Positions 14,726 through 24,127 are shown, numbered from the stretch's first letter. The stretch: DNA of 61,929 nucleotides from Oscillospiraceae bacterium (GCA_029007035.1 JAQXHC010000046.1:1-61929); one strand, 5' to 3'. Notes: generated by a model not told the origin, from the sequence alone. Numbers and translations are program-made.

Positions 14726-15166
14726 TCAGTTTTCTGCTATTATTTCTTCAAGTACATCTACGGCACATTTTATCATATCAGGACAAATTGTTCTGAAAAG
14801 ATTATTCTCTTTAATGATTGTCATATCATCAGATTTTGTCAAATCATAACCAAGAAGTTCACGACAAACAACACTGCCTTGTTTTTCAATAAATCTGTTC
14901 ATGAACTGTTCTGAAATATTGTATGATTTCAGTTTGCCGGCTGTATTTTCACTTTCAGAATGTCCGTACATCAGTCCGAGCACCATTAATGCTCCCGATA
15001 CAGCTCCGCACATTTCGCCTTTTCTTGCACCTCCGCCAAAATTTGTACTTAGCATGAGTGCCTGTTTTTCATCCATTCCCAATTCAGTCGCAAAGGCTGT
15101 AAATACTCCTTGCGAGCAATTGAAATTATATTCATAATACCATACTGCTTTTTCTTTATGTGTCAT
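14726..15166 (-). CDS. C-GCAxxG-C-C family protein
   Basis: A helical protein of about 146 residues with conserved cysteines in the family pattern: NFNCSQGVFTAFA (C17), GGGARKGEMCGAVSGAL (the C-GCAxxG core near 50-60), a Cys in VVCRELLG and a last one in ICPDMIKCAVD. The family (PF09719) is thought to bind a metal or redox centre. It is common beside ArsR regulators and redox genes; function is unproven. The ATG at 15166 has AAAGG 9 nt upstream and avoids the ArsR stop at 15168; a start at 15175 or 15184 is possible. Confidence 0.8.
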   Translation of the reverse strand: MTHKEKAVWYYEYNFNCSQGVFTAFATELGMDEKQALMLSTNFGGGARKGEMCGAVSGALMVLGLMYGHSESENTAGKLKSYNISEQFMNRFIEKQGSVVCRELLGYDLTKSDDMTIIKENNLFRTICPDMIKCAVDVLEEIIAEN

Positions 15167-15167
15167 A

Positions 15168-15479
15168 TTATTCATCCTTTTCACAGCCGGAACTGCATTC
15201 TTTTTTGCTTGTTTTAGTTAATTCTTTCAGTACATTAACTGCTATTTCTGCACCTTCCGAAGAAATAGAATAATGCATCCATTTGCCTTCTTTTCTGCCG
15301 ATAACTAATTCACTGTCGCAGAGGAGCTTCATATGATGCGAAAGAGTAGGCTGTGTTATATTAAGCTCTTCAAGTAATTTGCAGGCACATTTTTCGCCGT
15401 CCTGCAAAAGTCTTAATATCTGTAGCCTGTTCTCATCGCAGAGTGCCTTGAATAAATTTATTATCTGCTTATCTTTCAT
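15168..15479 (-). CDS. arsR: ArsR/SmtB family metalloregulator
   Basis: A winged-helix repressor of 103 residues. The metal-sensing cysteines lie in GEKCACKLLEEL (the CxC alpha-3 site of ArsR), followed by the recognition helix LNITQPTLSHHMKLL. The C-terminal tail ECSSGC adds two more cysteines. Arsenite binding should release it from DNA. The ATG at 15479 has GGAG 7 nt upstream; an in-frame GTG at 15485 is the alternative. It heads the operon and is preceded by a perfect palindrome overlapping its own promoter, so it is probably autorepressed. Confidence 0.92.
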   Translation of the reverse strand: MKDKQIINLFKALCDENRLQILRLLQDGEKCACKLLEELNITQPTLSHHMKLLCDSELVIGRKEGKWMHYSISSEGAEIAVNVLKELTKTSKKECSSGCEKDE

Positions 15480-15497
15480 TTGCACACTCCTATTATC

Positions 15498-15549
15498 AAT
15501 ACATTCAAATCTTTGAATGTATTATAGCATATATATTTAAGATTGTCAA
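15498..15549 (-). promoter_or_regulatory. ars operon promoter with ArsR operator
   Basis: Minus-strand TTGACA (15549-15544), 17-bp spacer, TATAAT (15526-15521). A perfect 12-bp inverted repeat, AATACATTCAAA / TTTGAATGTATT separated by TC, spans 15498-15523. It covers the end of the -10 and the start site, ideal for repression. Confidence 0.85.
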
Positions 15550-15589
15550 TATGTATACAGCGTTTATTTGGCATTTTCAAAAATTTTTT

Positions 15590-15641
15590 ATCACAAATAA
15601 TAAAACAGACAGGTCAAGTAAAAGTTTAAACCTGTCTGTTT
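15590..15641 (-). terminator. Terminator of the mreBCD-PBP2 operon
   Basis: AAACAGACAGGT (15603-15614) pairs with ACCTGTCTGTTT (15630-15641). On the minus strand it is followed by TTTTATTATTTG. It lies about 100 bp past the PBP2 stop. Confidence 0.75.
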
Positions 15642-15745
15642 GGATTTCATTAACCGGCTGTATGTCTTAGCCGTGTTTGACGTTTCTCTGCGGATGCCGG
15701 ATTTAAAAAAGAGGAGTCATAATTTCATGTGTCTTAATTGTAATA

Positions 15746-18025
15746 TCAGCCGATTGGATTATTTTCGACGGGAGCACCTCTATCCTGAGTTTCCGGCGGT
15801 AAGGTTGAAGGCTGTTCCGGAAGTGAAGGGGTCTCAGTGTGAGCTTCGGACTGCGGTTCGGCAGGCGAGTCTGTCTGAGGCTGAACATCAGTCGGCTGCT
15901 GAGCCTGAGTTACCGTTTCAGTCTGAGTCTGGTTTATATTCGAGCCTGTATTCGTTCCTGTTCCGGTATCTGTACCTGTACCTGTTGCTGTACCAGTATC
16001 TGTCTGAGTTTCGGGATTTAGCACGGCTGTTGGGGCAACGCCGTTAAGTCCGTAGCATCGCTGATATGCGAGAAGAATATCACGGATCATATATTTTGAG
16101 TATTCTCCTCCCTCAATAACGCCTGCAAAAGCGACTTCAGGGTCGTCTGCGGGAGCATAGCCGATGAAGAATGAATCCTGTTCTCCATTGCTTCCTCTTT
16201 GAGGGGTACCGGTCTTGATAGCTACATCGAAGCCAAGATTAGAAAGTGAATATTTTGCCGGCATATTGTGAGAAGCGGCAATCATGCCCTCTTCTATGCA
16301 GTCGTATACATAATCGTAGTTAAGCTCAATTTCAGCGGCAATTTTTGGCTGAGTCTTATAGGAAACGTTGTTTGTGTTGTATTCATAGAGACTGTCAACA
16401 ATGTATGGCGTATAGCGTACACCGTTGTTGGCGATAGTGCAGGCAACATTAGCCATCTGCAGGGGAGTCATTCCGCAGTCGATGTTTCCGATTCCGGCCT
16501 GAAGAACGTAGCCGATATACCACGGTTCGTCGCGTTTTTCAAATTCCTCGGGACTTGCGAGATAGCCTGCTGCGTCTCCGGTTTCGATTCCTGTATGCTG
16601 TCCAAGTCCGTAAAGACCGGCATATTCGTTGATAGTGTCGATGCCGAGCCGCTGTGACAGCTCGTAAAAGTAGATATTGCACGAAACCTGAATCGCTCTT
16701 GTCACTGAAATATTGCCGTGACTGCCTGTACAGTGATAGGGCGAGCCTTTGTATTCGTAGTTTCTTTGGCAGACAAAGGAAGTTTCGTCGTTGACAATTC
16801 CCTCATTAAGACCTGCGGTCGCAGTAATGGTCTTGAACGTTGAGCCCGGCTTGTAGAGACCATATGTCGCGCGGTTGAAAAGAGGTGCGTTTTCGGCGTT
16901 CAAAACGGATTCGTAGTCGTTGACATAGTCAAGCAGATTATATGTCGGAGCATTTGCAGCTCCTCTGACCGCGCCTGTTTTAGCGTCAAGAACAACGATT
17001 GCACCGCAGTTTACGTCTTTCAGCTTTGAATTGGTGTTGATACTTGGAAAATTCGCAATGAAATTATCAAGAATACTTTGCAGTTCAAGCTGATATGTTC
17101 CGTTGACGGTAAGCTTTACGGTGCTTCCCGATTTAGCCTCTGAAGCCAGATCGATAGCTGTAATCTGACCATTATTGACGGTGATTTTTTCCGAGCCGTT
17201 CTGACCGCGGAGCTCTGTTTCCATAGCTTTTTCGATTCCGCTTTTTCCGAGTACATCATTGAGAGCGTATCCCTTTTCTTTCAGTTCGTCATATTCTTCA
17301 GCCCATATCGGACCTATTGTTCCGATTTCGTGGGGGAGAATATCTCCTCTTACGATCTGACGAGTAACGGAATCCACTGCGTCCACCCCCCGGAGGATGT
17401 TGCTCAGCTCTTTCATTTTAATAACTGTGTCGGAATCCACATCCTCAGCAAGCAGAAAATCGTTGCTGTAGGAGAAATCCATGTACATAAGCTCATACCT
17501 CAGACCGGCGATAATGCGCTTTTCTTCTTCGGAGTATGTTTCAGCGATTTCGTAATCGTCGATGAGCTTATCGATGCAGTTTTCTGCTGTCGCATAAACA
17601 TTCAGGCTGAGGTCGGATTTAAGCTCGTCGGTGTCGTCGGAGGTGAAAACATAGGGCGTTGTTTTTGAAATCGGAAGGTGGGTTTCGACATGGTAACCGC
17701 GGATTTTAAGTTCGTTGTAAACGGTCAGCAGAATATAATTTCCCTCGGCATTGTCCTCGGGAAAAAGAGCTTTTCTGAGCACTATGTTCTTGCAGGCGGT
17801 ATTGCTTACAATAAGGTTGCCGCTGTAATCCATAATCTCGCCGCGGGTAGCCGCGACACTGCGTGTATAGACGAAAGACGAACTTCCGCTGCTGCTGTTT
17901 TTTTTGTTTGTACCGTCACCGCCGACAACCTGAATTTCCATAAGCCGCATTGCTCCGGAGATACCAAGCACCAACACGAGTATAACAATGATGACAGATT
18001 TGATGTTGTCGGAGAAGCTGTTCAT
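15746..18025 (-). CDS. mrdA: Penicillin-binding protein 2 (elongation transpeptidase)
   Basis: A class B PBP that cross-links peptidoglycan for side-wall growth with MreB/RodA. One N-terminal membrane anchor is at about 8-27. The dimerisation domain begins near RGEIMDYSGN (61-70). The transpeptidase domain has S395-xx-K398 (PGSTFKTITA), S448-C-N450 and K604-TG (AIKTGTPQR). The extracellular C-terminus is a long Thr/Gln/Pro-rich low-complexity tail of about 85 residues (TDTGTATGTGTDTGTGTNTG), unusual in length. It is the last gene of the mreB-mreC-mreD-mrdA operon, about 70 bp after mreD, and ends before a terminator. Confidence 0.93.
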   Translation of the reverse strand: MNSFSDNIKSVIIVILVLVLGISGAMRLMEIQVVGGDGTNKKNSSSGSSSFVYTRSVAATRGEIMDYSGNLIVSNTACKNIVLRKALFPEDNAEGNYILLTVYNELKIRGYHVETHLPISKTTPYVFTSDDTDELKSDLSLNVYATAENCIDKLIDDYEIAETYSEEEKRIIAGLRYELMYMDFSYSNDFLLAEDVDSDTVIKMKELSNILRGVDAVDSVTRQIVRGDILPHEIGTIGPIWAEEYDELKEKGYALNDVLGKSGIEKAMETELRGQNGSEKITVNNGQITAIDLASEAKSGSTVKLTVNGTYQLELQSILDNFIANFPSINTNSKLKDVNCGAIVVLDAKTGAVRGAANAPTYNLLDYVNDYESVLNAENAPLFNRATYGLYKPGSTFKTITATAGLNEGIVNDETSFVCQRNYEYKGSPYHCTGSHGNISVTRAIQVSCNIYFYELSQRLGIDTINEYAGLYGLGQHTGIETGDAAGYLASPEEFEKRDEPWYIGYVLQAGIGNIDCGMTPLQMANVACTIANNGVRYTPYIVDSLYEYNTNNVSYKTQPKIAAEIELNYDYVYDCIEEGMIAASHNMPAKYSLSNLGFDVAIKTGTPQRGSNGEQDSFFIGYAPADDPEVAFAGVIEGGEYSKYMIRDILLAYQRCYGLNGVAPTAVLNPETQTDTGTATGTGTDTGTGTNTGSNINQTQTETVTQAQQPTDVQPQTDSPAEPQSEAHTETPSLPEQPSTLPPETQDRGAPVENNPIG

Positions 18026-18096
18026 TATATTGCTCCTTTCGGGAATAATATTGTTCTGCCGGTTAAACCCTGCCGCAAAAATACCGGTAAATCTGT

Positions 18097-18666
18097 CTAA
18101 CCATTCTGCTTGATATTGTTGATGACCTCCTCAATGGTAAGGTGTTCCCTTGGCATAAGGAAGTGGTTTATGAGCTTGATAATCAAAAAAACAAAAACTG
18201 ACGATACGACCGTATAAAGCCATACCGGCAGAGTTACCTCTCTGAAAATGATCTCGACGTTTTCGTAATTCCACATTTCGTAATAGAACTTGTAATCGAG
18301 CCAGCCGGATATGAACGAAACTGCGGCTGTTGCGATAAGTACGTTAATAAATTTATTTTTTAGGTAAAGCTCAAAAACAAGCGAAATCAGTATGCAGAAG
18401 GCGGTCAGCACCACGGCATTGTAGCCGAAAAGCTTTCCGCAGCTTATGTCAATGAGAAATCCGCATATAGCCCCTGTAGCTGCGCTTGCAAGCTGATTGT
18501 TTCCCACGGATATGCACAGCGCAATCGGGATAAGAATAACGGGTTTTTTCAGTGTTCCCGAGGTCATGAAGATGAAACCTGCAAAGATCACGATATAGTA
18601 CAGAATCCACCTTACAGCAGTTTTAAGAATTAGAATCCGCTTTTCACGCGATGTTTTAATCCTCAT
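18097..18666 (-). CDS. mreD: Rod shape-determining protein MreD
   Basis: A 190-residue polytopic membrane protein with about five hydrophobic segments (for example WILYYIVIFAGFIFMTSGTL and LTAFCILISLVFELYL). It has little sequence conservation but sits in the canonical position between mreC and PBP2. The ATG at 18666 overlaps the mreC stop; a longer in-frame start at 18690 is less likely. MreD links MreC to the elongasome. Identity rests partly on gene order. Confidence 0.88.
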   Translation of the reverse strand: MRIKTSREKRILILKTAVRWILYYIVIFAGFIFMTSGTLKKPVILIPIALCISVGNNQLASAATGAICGFLIDISCGKLFGYNAVVLTAFCILISLVFELYLKNKFINVLIATAAVSFISGWLDYKFYYEMWNYENVEIIFREVTLPVWLYTVVSSVFVFLIIKLINHFLMPREHLTIEEVINNIKQNG

Positions 18667-19522
18667 CAGCTTCCTCCCTCTTGCCGTCAAAGTCGGTTAT
18701 AACTATAACCGACGAAAGCCGTCCGATATCGACGCACGGCTCTATTTCGGCATATGCGGAAAGTCCGTTGCTGTCGAGAGCGACCTTTGTAACCGTACCG
18801 ATTGAGTAATCCTTGGGGAAAATTCCGCTTGTGCCGGTTGTAATCATAAGGTCGCCAACTTTGAGGCGGTTCTCGATATCAAGATGAATCAGCCTGGTCA
18901 TGCCCTCTGTCGATTCAAGAATCGAGCCTTCGATAATTCCGTAGTCTGTCGAGCCTGATTCTGATGAAACTGCCGCAATCGACAAATCCGGAGATAGAAT
19001 AGTCCTTACGGTAGAAACGTGTTCCGATACCTCGACGGTTATTCCGACAAGACCTTCAGCCGTGGCGACGGGACAATGCAGACCGATTCCGTCCGCGGAG
19101 CCTTTATCAATTGTAAAGGACTTGAACGGATCATTTGTCACATACCCCAGAACATCACAGGGCTGTGAGATAATAAGGTCTTCATGCTCCTCTTTAATCA
19201 TAACGAATTTGCGAAGCTCCTCGACCTCTTCTTTCATCGCCTTATATTCCGTAAGCTGGTTGTTAAGTTCGCCTATCTGCTGTTTAAGGCGCTGATTTTC
19301 GTTATAGTATTCCGTCGCGTTTGTAACCTTGTCGAGAGTCCGTTCAATTTTCATGCTGATGCTGTTTGAGACTTTGCGGAAAGGCTTGGTGACCGTGTTA
19401 ATAATCGAAGCTCCCGAAACGGAATATCCGCCTTTGGTGACGGCAAATACCATTATTCCAACAAGAAAGGCAAGAAAGCCGAGCAGAATTTTGAATCGGG
19501 TGCTTTTGAAGAATTCCCGCAT
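18656..19522 (-). CDS. mreC: Rod shape-determining protein MreC
   Basis: A 288-residue bitopic protein with a membrane helix at 10-28 (ILLGFLAFLVGIMVFAVTKG) and a coiled coil at about 68-108 (ATEYYNENQRLKQQIGELNN). The C-terminal beta-barrel domain contains VTNDPFKSFTIDKGSADGIG, then LVGITVEVSEHVSTVRTIL. This is the usual MreC architecture. It scaffolds the elongation complex outside the membrane. It follows mreB by 12 bp and overlaps mreD by 11 bp, indicating tight coupling. Confidence 0.95.
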   Translation of the reverse strand: MREFFKSTRFKILLGFLAFLVGIMVFAVTKGGYSVSGASIINTVTKPFRKVSNSISMKIERTLDKVTNATEYYNENQRLKQQIGELNNQLTEYKAMKEEVEELRKFVMIKEEHEDLIISQPCDVLGYVTNDPFKSFTIDKGSADGIGLHCPVATAEGLVGITVEVSEHVSTVRTILSPDLSIAAVSSESGSTDYGIIEGSILESTEGMTRLIHLDIENRLKVGDLMITTGTSGIFPKDYSIGTVTKVALDSNGLSAYAEIEPCVDIGRLSSVIVITDFDGKREEADED

Positions 19523-19533
19523 GGGAGACCTCC

Positions 19534-20550
19534 TTAGTAATACTTAACGTTTTCGGTGAGAGCGTCCTGATATTTATCGATATTTTCGAGAATTTTACCC
19601 GTGCCCTCAGCAACGCAGTCGAGGGGATATTCAGCTATATAAACAGGCATACCCGTCTCGCGGTTGATGAGTTTGTCAAGTCCGCGAAGAAGTGCTCCTC
19701 CGCCTGCGAGAGTAATTCCCTGGTCGATAATATCGGCTGAAAGCTCGGGCGGAGTATCCTCGAGAGTCGCCTTGATAGCTTCAATTACGCGCGAAAGCGG
19801 TTCAACGAGAGCGTCACGGATTTCCGCAGAAGTAATCGTGATATTTTCGGGGAGACCGTTTAGCAGGTTCCTGCCCTTGATTTCCATAGTTTCTTCTCTT
19901 TCACCGGGGAAAGCCGAGCCGATTTCGATTTTGATGCTTTCAGCAGTGCGTTCACCGATAAGGAGATTGTATTTTTTCTTAATATAGTTGATAATTGATG
20001 AGTCGAATTCGTCTCCCGCACATCTTACCGAGCGCGAAGCAACTATTCCGCCGAGAGAGATGACAGCAACCTCGGCAGTACCTCCGCCTATATCGACAAT
20101 CATGCTTCCTGTCGGCTCGCCTGTAGGCAGACCTGCACCGATAGCTGCCGCCATAGGTTCTTCAATTATCAGGACATTATGTGCTCCTGCCTTTTGGCAC
20201 GATTCACGGACAGCACGCCGCTCAACGGCTGTAACACCCGAGGGAATACATATAATTACGTTTGCCTTGGTGAAAACAGTTCCTCTCAGTGCCTTTTTTA
20301 TAAATTCCTGAAGGAGAGTTGTTGTGATGTCAAAGTTGGCGATAACACCGTCCTTCAGCGGACGGACAGCAACAATCGAACCCGGAGTCCTGCCGATGAC
20401 ATCTTTTGCTTCTTTGCCGACATATCGGCATTTGTCTGTCCTTGTATTGACAGCAACGACAGATGGTTCGCGGATAACGATTCCCTTTCCTCTGACGTAG
20501 ACGAGTGTATTAGCGGTACCTAAATCAATACCAATATCCTTAGTAAACAT
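19534..20550 (-). CDS. mreB: Rod shape-determining protein MreB (actin homologue)
   Basis: A 338-residue actin-fold ATPase that forms membrane filaments directing side-wall synthesis. Motifs include the phosphate-1 loop [20 protein letters not shown], phosphate-2 [18 protein letters not shown], and the adenosine motif [14 protein letters not shown]. The length is normal for MreB. It starts the mreBCD-PBP2 operon. A candidate -10 TATAAT at 20610-20605 lies upstream but with a poor -35. AAGGAGC precedes the ATG. Confidence 0.97.
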   Translation of the reverse strand: MFTKDIGIDLGTANTLVYVRGKGIVIREPSVVAVNTRTDKCRYVGKEAKDVIGRTPGSIVAVRPLKDGVIANFDITTTLLQEFIKKALRGTVFTKANVIICIPSGVTAVERRAVRESCQKAGAHNVLIIEEPMAAAIGAGLPTGEPTGSMIVDIGGGTAEVAVISLGGIVASRSVRCAGDEFDSSIINYIKKKYNLLIGERTAESIKIEIGSAFPGEREETMEIKGRNLLNGLPENITITSAEIRDALVEPLSRVIEAIKATLEDTPPELSADIIDQGITLAGGGALLRGLDKLINRETGMPVYIAEYPLDCVAEGTGKILENIDKYQDALTENVKYY

Positions 20551-20651
20551 TTATGAAGCTCCTTGTGATAAAATGTGCGGCGCAGAGAGCCGCTGTATAT
20601 ATTTATTATAATGTAGCTGCCGAAAAATACATATGTAAAATTAAGGCAGAA

Positions 20652-20921
20652 TTATTTACCCGGAACAAGCTTAGGAGCAAGCTTATAATATGCAAAAAGT
20701 GCAATAAGACAGCAAATCAGCTGAGCCACATTCGCCTGAAATCTGATTCCGAAAGTCAGTGCGAGCACGTCAAGATTAAGAAAAGTGCCGGGCTCAAAGG
20801 CAAAGGATTTCGAATAAGCAAGCCATTCAAGGGGCTGAATTCCCTCAACAGCGTCTCCGAGAAGTCCTCCGATAACGATAGCCGCAATGATAAACAGCGA
20901 CATAAGTAAAGTCTTTTTCAT
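20652..20921 (-). CDS. DUF4321-type small membrane protein
   Basis: An 89-residue protein with an N-terminal hydrophobic helix (LLMSLFIIAAIVIGGLLGDA) and a second near the C-terminus (VAQLICCLIALFAYYKLAPK). Between them is a short exposed segment ending LNLDVLALTFGIRFQANV. This matches the DUF4321 pattern found just before mreB in Clostridia. The function is unknown, but linkage to mreBCD suggests an envelope role. It is 101 bp upstream of mreB on the same strand and could be co-transcribed. Confidence 0.72.
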   Translation of the reverse strand: MKKTLLMSLFIIAAIVIGGLLGDAVEGIQPLEWLAYSKSFAFEPGTFLNLDVLALTFGIRFQANVAQLICCLIALFAYYKLAPKLVPGK

Positions 20922-21047
20922 TTTGTTTACACCTCATGTTTGATTTAATTTCGCGGCATTTTATAGAAATCACCGCACATATTACTGTCTTGGAGATAAT
21001 CCCGTTTTTTTCTGCTATATCTATTAAAGGAGGGATATAGTGAAAAT

Positions 21048-21119
21048 ATGGAAAAACGGAAAGTCAGTATCATTCCTGCAAATGAGCCGGGGATGAAGCC
21101 TGCCATTAAAGTCCCGTAG
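21048..21119 (+). pseudogene. 23-codon reading frame resembling the N-terminus of a serine recombinase
   Basis: AAAGGAGGG (21026-21034) precedes an ATG that reads MEKRKVSIIPANEPGMKPAI-KVP then stops. Large serine recombinases often begin with K(R)KVxxIPA, followed by the YxRVSTD catalytic block, which is missing here. It could be a decayed insertion remnant or a chance short frame. The 3' end overlaps the dut gene on the other strand by 14 bp. Confidence 0.25.
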
Positions 21120-21543
21120 AGCCAAATCCTCCGGAGCCTCTTTCGGTTTCGGAGACTGATTCGGCAGGAACTATTTCCGGAACGATAATGGGTGAGATAA
21201 CAAGCTGAGCGATCCTCATACCATTTTCAATGACAAAATCCGACTTGCCATGATTGATAAGCGGAATCATAATTTCTCCGCGATAGTCGCTGTCGACTAC
21301 ACCTACGCAGTTAGCAAGTGCAATTCCGTATTTTGATGAAAGACCTGAACGCGGATAAATCAGCAAAGCTGCGTCCGAACAGTCAGGTTCAGCGGAGAGA
21401 CCTGTGGGAATCATCGCAATAGAGCCACTTTTCAGCGTAATAGTTTCCGTAATGCAGGCGCACAGGTCGAAGCCTGCACTTCCATTGGTGGCACGTGACG
21501 GCATAACCGCATCGTGCCTTAGTTTTTTTATTTTAAGTTTCAT
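21106..21543 (-). CDS. dut: dUTP diphosphatase (trimeric dUTPase)
   Basis: This hydrolyses dUTP to dUMP, protecting DNA from uracil. All five motifs are visible in 145 residues: SAGFDLCA (22-29), PRSGLSSK (64-71), NCVGVVDSDYRGEI (about 78-91), RIAQLVISPI (109-118) and ERGSGGFGSTG (134-144). It is complete, with the P-loop-like C-terminus. Its ATG overlaps the U32 peptidase stop by 11 bp, so it is translationally coupled as the last gene of zapA-U32-dut. Confidence 0.96.
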   Translation of the reverse strand: MKLKIKKLRHDAVMPSRATNGSAGFDLCACITETITLKSGSIAMIPTGLSAEPDCSDAALLIYPRSGLSSKYGIALANCVGVVDSDYRGEIMIPLINHGKSDFVIENGMRIAQLVISPIIVPEIVPAESVSETERGSGGFGSTGL

Positions 21544-23581
21544 AATTTCCGATTCCTCTGTAATATAGTCCGCGTGTTACAGTACATGGCGGCTTTTCCC
21601 CGATAATCAGACGCCGTGCCTGCTCGGGAGATTCATAGCTTAGCATAACGATTCCGAAGCTTATATTCCTCATCTTCGTGAGTCTGTCCGCCATGAAAAG
21701 TACATCGGAGTTGAGAATCTCAACATATCCGTCGCTGCATTGTACCATGAAGCTTCGTCCTGTGCGGTCGGTAAGCTGTTTTGTGCATTTGCCGCAGCCG
21801 ATTTCGTTCTTTATGGGGCAGTTTCGTGTGAGCATAAGCGGAAGTCTGCCCGAAATAACTGCACCTGTGGGAATTTCGGATTTTAATCCGTTCAGCAGGG
21901 AGATATCGGCTTCAAAAGAGGCTGTTACGTCAGTCAGACCAAGTCTGGCAAGAACCTTGATACTGAACGAGTTGAGGATATTCAGTCCAAAGCCTCCGTG
22001 AAGAATAAAACCAAGCTGTTTTCCTAATTCTATACAGTCGGGATTATGACATAAAAGTCGGGTAAACCCGGAATTTTTCAGTTTCTCAAGCTGAGCGAAG
22101 CCTTTTCGGAAATAAGTAAAGAACCTCGGCGGCGAGATAATTATTTTGTCTCTGTCCAGTATGGAAAGACGTTCATCAGCCGCAATATCTGAGGGAATAA
22201 TCAGAAATTCCGCAAGGTCATGAACTGCAAGAGCCTGTTCTACGTTACGGCAGCTGACTCTGACAGGAACGATTCCGCCATTGTTCTCCCGGGTGTATCT
22301 GATTTGCGGAGAATAGTTTGTAACGGTAAACTTCGGACGTTCGCAGTCGATTATTTTGCCGTCAAGCTCAGAGACTACCCGACGCCGCAGGTCATTGATT
22401 TTTCCGGCAGGAACGATTAGTCCGCCGTCAATATCTGCAGTAATCCTGCCCGGGCGGTATATCGTGTCGCCAAGCCGTGACAGCTGTTTTTCAAGCAAGC
22501 CGAAATCGGTCGGACGATTCACTGCGGTTTCGGGAATATCTGATTTTGCCGAGACCGTCACATCTCCGCAGGAGGCAGCCAGCTCAAATGGCTGATTTTT
22601 CTTTATCACGGCGTGGAAGTCGATTGTTCGGCATTTACGCTCGAAGCGGTAAAGCTCATGAATTTTTGGAAAAATATCTTTTGCTGCGGTAACGTCCTCC
22701 TTTTCGCGGACTCCGAACATACCGCTGAGATTTCCAGTGAAATATCCATTGGTGAATCCGCCTCTGGAGAAGATTTTTTTCAGCGTGTCCATGTCGGGAT
22801 TTTCGCCGTCCATAGCTGTTTTCAGAGCTGCTACAGCCGATGCTGCATACTCCGGACGTTTCATTCTGCCTTCGATTTTGAAGGAGCAGCTGCCTGTTGC
22901 TTCGGCTTTTGAGATGATCGGAAGAAGCGACAGATCTTTCAGCGAAAGTGCGGCATGATTGCCGTTCCTGCAGGTTGAAAAGGGGAGTCTGCATGCCTGA
23001 CCGCACCGTCCTCTGTTAGCAGAGCGGGAGCCGATCATAGCAGACATATAGCACTGTCCCGAAACGGACATACAGAGCGCTCCATGAACGAATATTTCTG
23101 TCTCAATGCCAGTATCACATATTGCCTTTATAGTATCAGCGTCCAGCTCACGCGCAGGAACAGTGCGTGTAAAGCCGAGTTCCTTTAGAAGCTCTGCACC
23201 GTAAGGAGTGTGTACGGTCATCTGCGTAGAGGCATGGAGAACTGCATCGGGAACACATTTTTTTATAAGGTAGGCGCAGCCCCAGTCCTGAACGATATAA
23301 GCGTCGATGCCGAATCGGGCAGTCTCTTTTATGTATCGACAGAATTCGCAGGCTTCGTCGTCGGAAATTACGGTATTTACTGCAAGGTAAATCTTAACAC
23401 CCCGCAGGTGACAGAAGTCAGCTGCTTCAGAAAGCTCGTCAAGGGTGAAATTCGTCGCATTGCTGCGCGCCGAGAAATGCTTTCCGCCGACATAAACTGC
23501 GTCCGCGCCTGCACGTATTGCGGCGGTCAGCGTTTCAAAGCTGCCTGCCGGAGCCAGAATTTCGGGTCGGTTACGATTCAT
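21533..23581 (-). CDS. U32 family peptidase (with DUF3656)
   Basis: The 682-residue protein opens with RPEILAPAGSFETLTAAIRA and GADAVYVGG, the U32 start. It has the conserved Cys-rich signature VHGALCMSVSGQCYMS and GRCGQACRLPF (about 166-200), which in YdcP/TrhP-like members holds an iron-sulfur or zinc site. The remainder matches the DUF3656 accessory region. Relatives act in tRNA/rRNA hydroxylation rather than proteolysis, so the name peptidase may mislead. It overlaps zapA by one base and dut by 11, in a co-transcribed set. Confidence 0.9.
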   Translation of the reverse strand: MNRNRPEILAPAGSFETLTAAIRAGADAVYVGGKHFSARSNATNFTLDELSEAADFCHLRGVKIYLAVNTVISDDEACEFCRYIKETARFGIDAYIVQDWGCAYLIKKCVPDAVLHASTQMTVHTPYGAELLKELGFTRTVPARELDADTIKAICDTGIETEIFVHGALCMSVSGQCYMSAMIGSRSANRGRCGQACRLPFSTCRNGNHAALSLKDLSLLPIISKAEATGSCSFKIEGRMKRPEYAASAVAALKTAMDGENPDMDTLKKIFSRGGFTNGYFTGNLSGMFGVREKEDVTAAKDIFPKIHELYRFERKCRTIDFHAVIKKNQPFELAASCGDVTVSAKSDIPETAVNRPTDFGLLEKQLSRLGDTIYRPGRITADIDGGLIVPAGKINDLRRRVVSELDGKIIDCERPKFTVTNYSPQIRYTRENNGGIVPVRVSCRNVEQALAVHDLAEFLIIPSDIAADERLSILDRDKIIISPPRFFTYFRKGFAQLEKLKNSGFTRLLCHNPDCIELGKQLGFILHGGFGLNILNSFSIKVLARLGLTDVTASFEADISLLNGLKSEIPTGAVISGRLPLMLTRNCPIKNEIGCGKCTKQLTDRTGRSFMVQCSDGYVEILNSDVLFMADRLTKMRNISFGIVMLSYESPEQARRLIIGEKPPCTVTRGLYYRGIGNYET

Positions 23582-23940
23582 CAGATGCTGTCTTTGAGCT
23601 GTTTCAGCTTTACAAGATTTTCGAGCTGTACGATTTTTGATTTAAGAACTTCAATTTCTTTAAGAGCTGCATCGCGTTCAATGCGTGATTTACCTGCCTC
23701 GTCCACATATTCCTTGGACTGGTCGCGTATGCTGTCAAGGTGCTGATTAGCCTTATTGAGATCGTCGAGAAGACTAAGAGCAACCATAATAGCCGCGCTG
23801 TATGGTGAAGACCCGCCGGAGGACACTTCATTGATTTTCGCTTCGAGTGAACGGGCGAGGGCAAAAACGTAATTCGGCGACTCGGAGGTTTTGAGTTTGT
23901 ATTCCTTGCCGCAGATGATAACCTTTACATCGTTTAGCAT
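23581..23940 (-). CDS. zapA: Cell division protein ZapA
   Basis: A 119-residue protein: the N-terminal globular part VKVIICGKEYKLKTSESPNY, then VFALARSLEAKINEV, and a long C-terminal coiled coil (about 75-119, ALKEIEVLKSKIVQLENLVK). This is the ZapA arrangement. It bundles FtsZ protofilaments at the ring. The ATG at 23940 with AAAGGA 8-9 nt upstream is preferred over a farther ATG at 24009. It is the first gene of the zapA-U32-dut run. Confidence 0.85.
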   Translation of the reverse strand: MLNDVKVIICGKEYKLKTSESPNYVFALARSLEAKINEVSSGGSSPYSAAIMVALSLLDDLNKANQHLDSIRDQSKEYVDEAGKSRIERDAALKEIEVLKSKIVQLENLVKLKQLKDSI

Positions 23941-24127
23941 AATAACGTTCCTTTCTTTTTCTTTGAGCGGTATTTCCGAAATAATATACCAATCTACATT
24001 ATACAACATTTTTTATGATATGAAAAGAGCTTTTTCAAAATTTAACGAAAATTTTTTCGGTTAAATCAGTGAAATTTCAGTACAAATTCTATATACGTTT
24101 TTAAGAATGAGGAGTGTCAGCGAAAAA

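Noticed and set aside
15900..16020. Repetitive DNA in the 3' end of the PBP2 gene as a possible tandem repeat or CRISPR
   Set aside because: It simply encodes the Thr/Gly/Asp low-complexity tail of the protein; no spacer structure.
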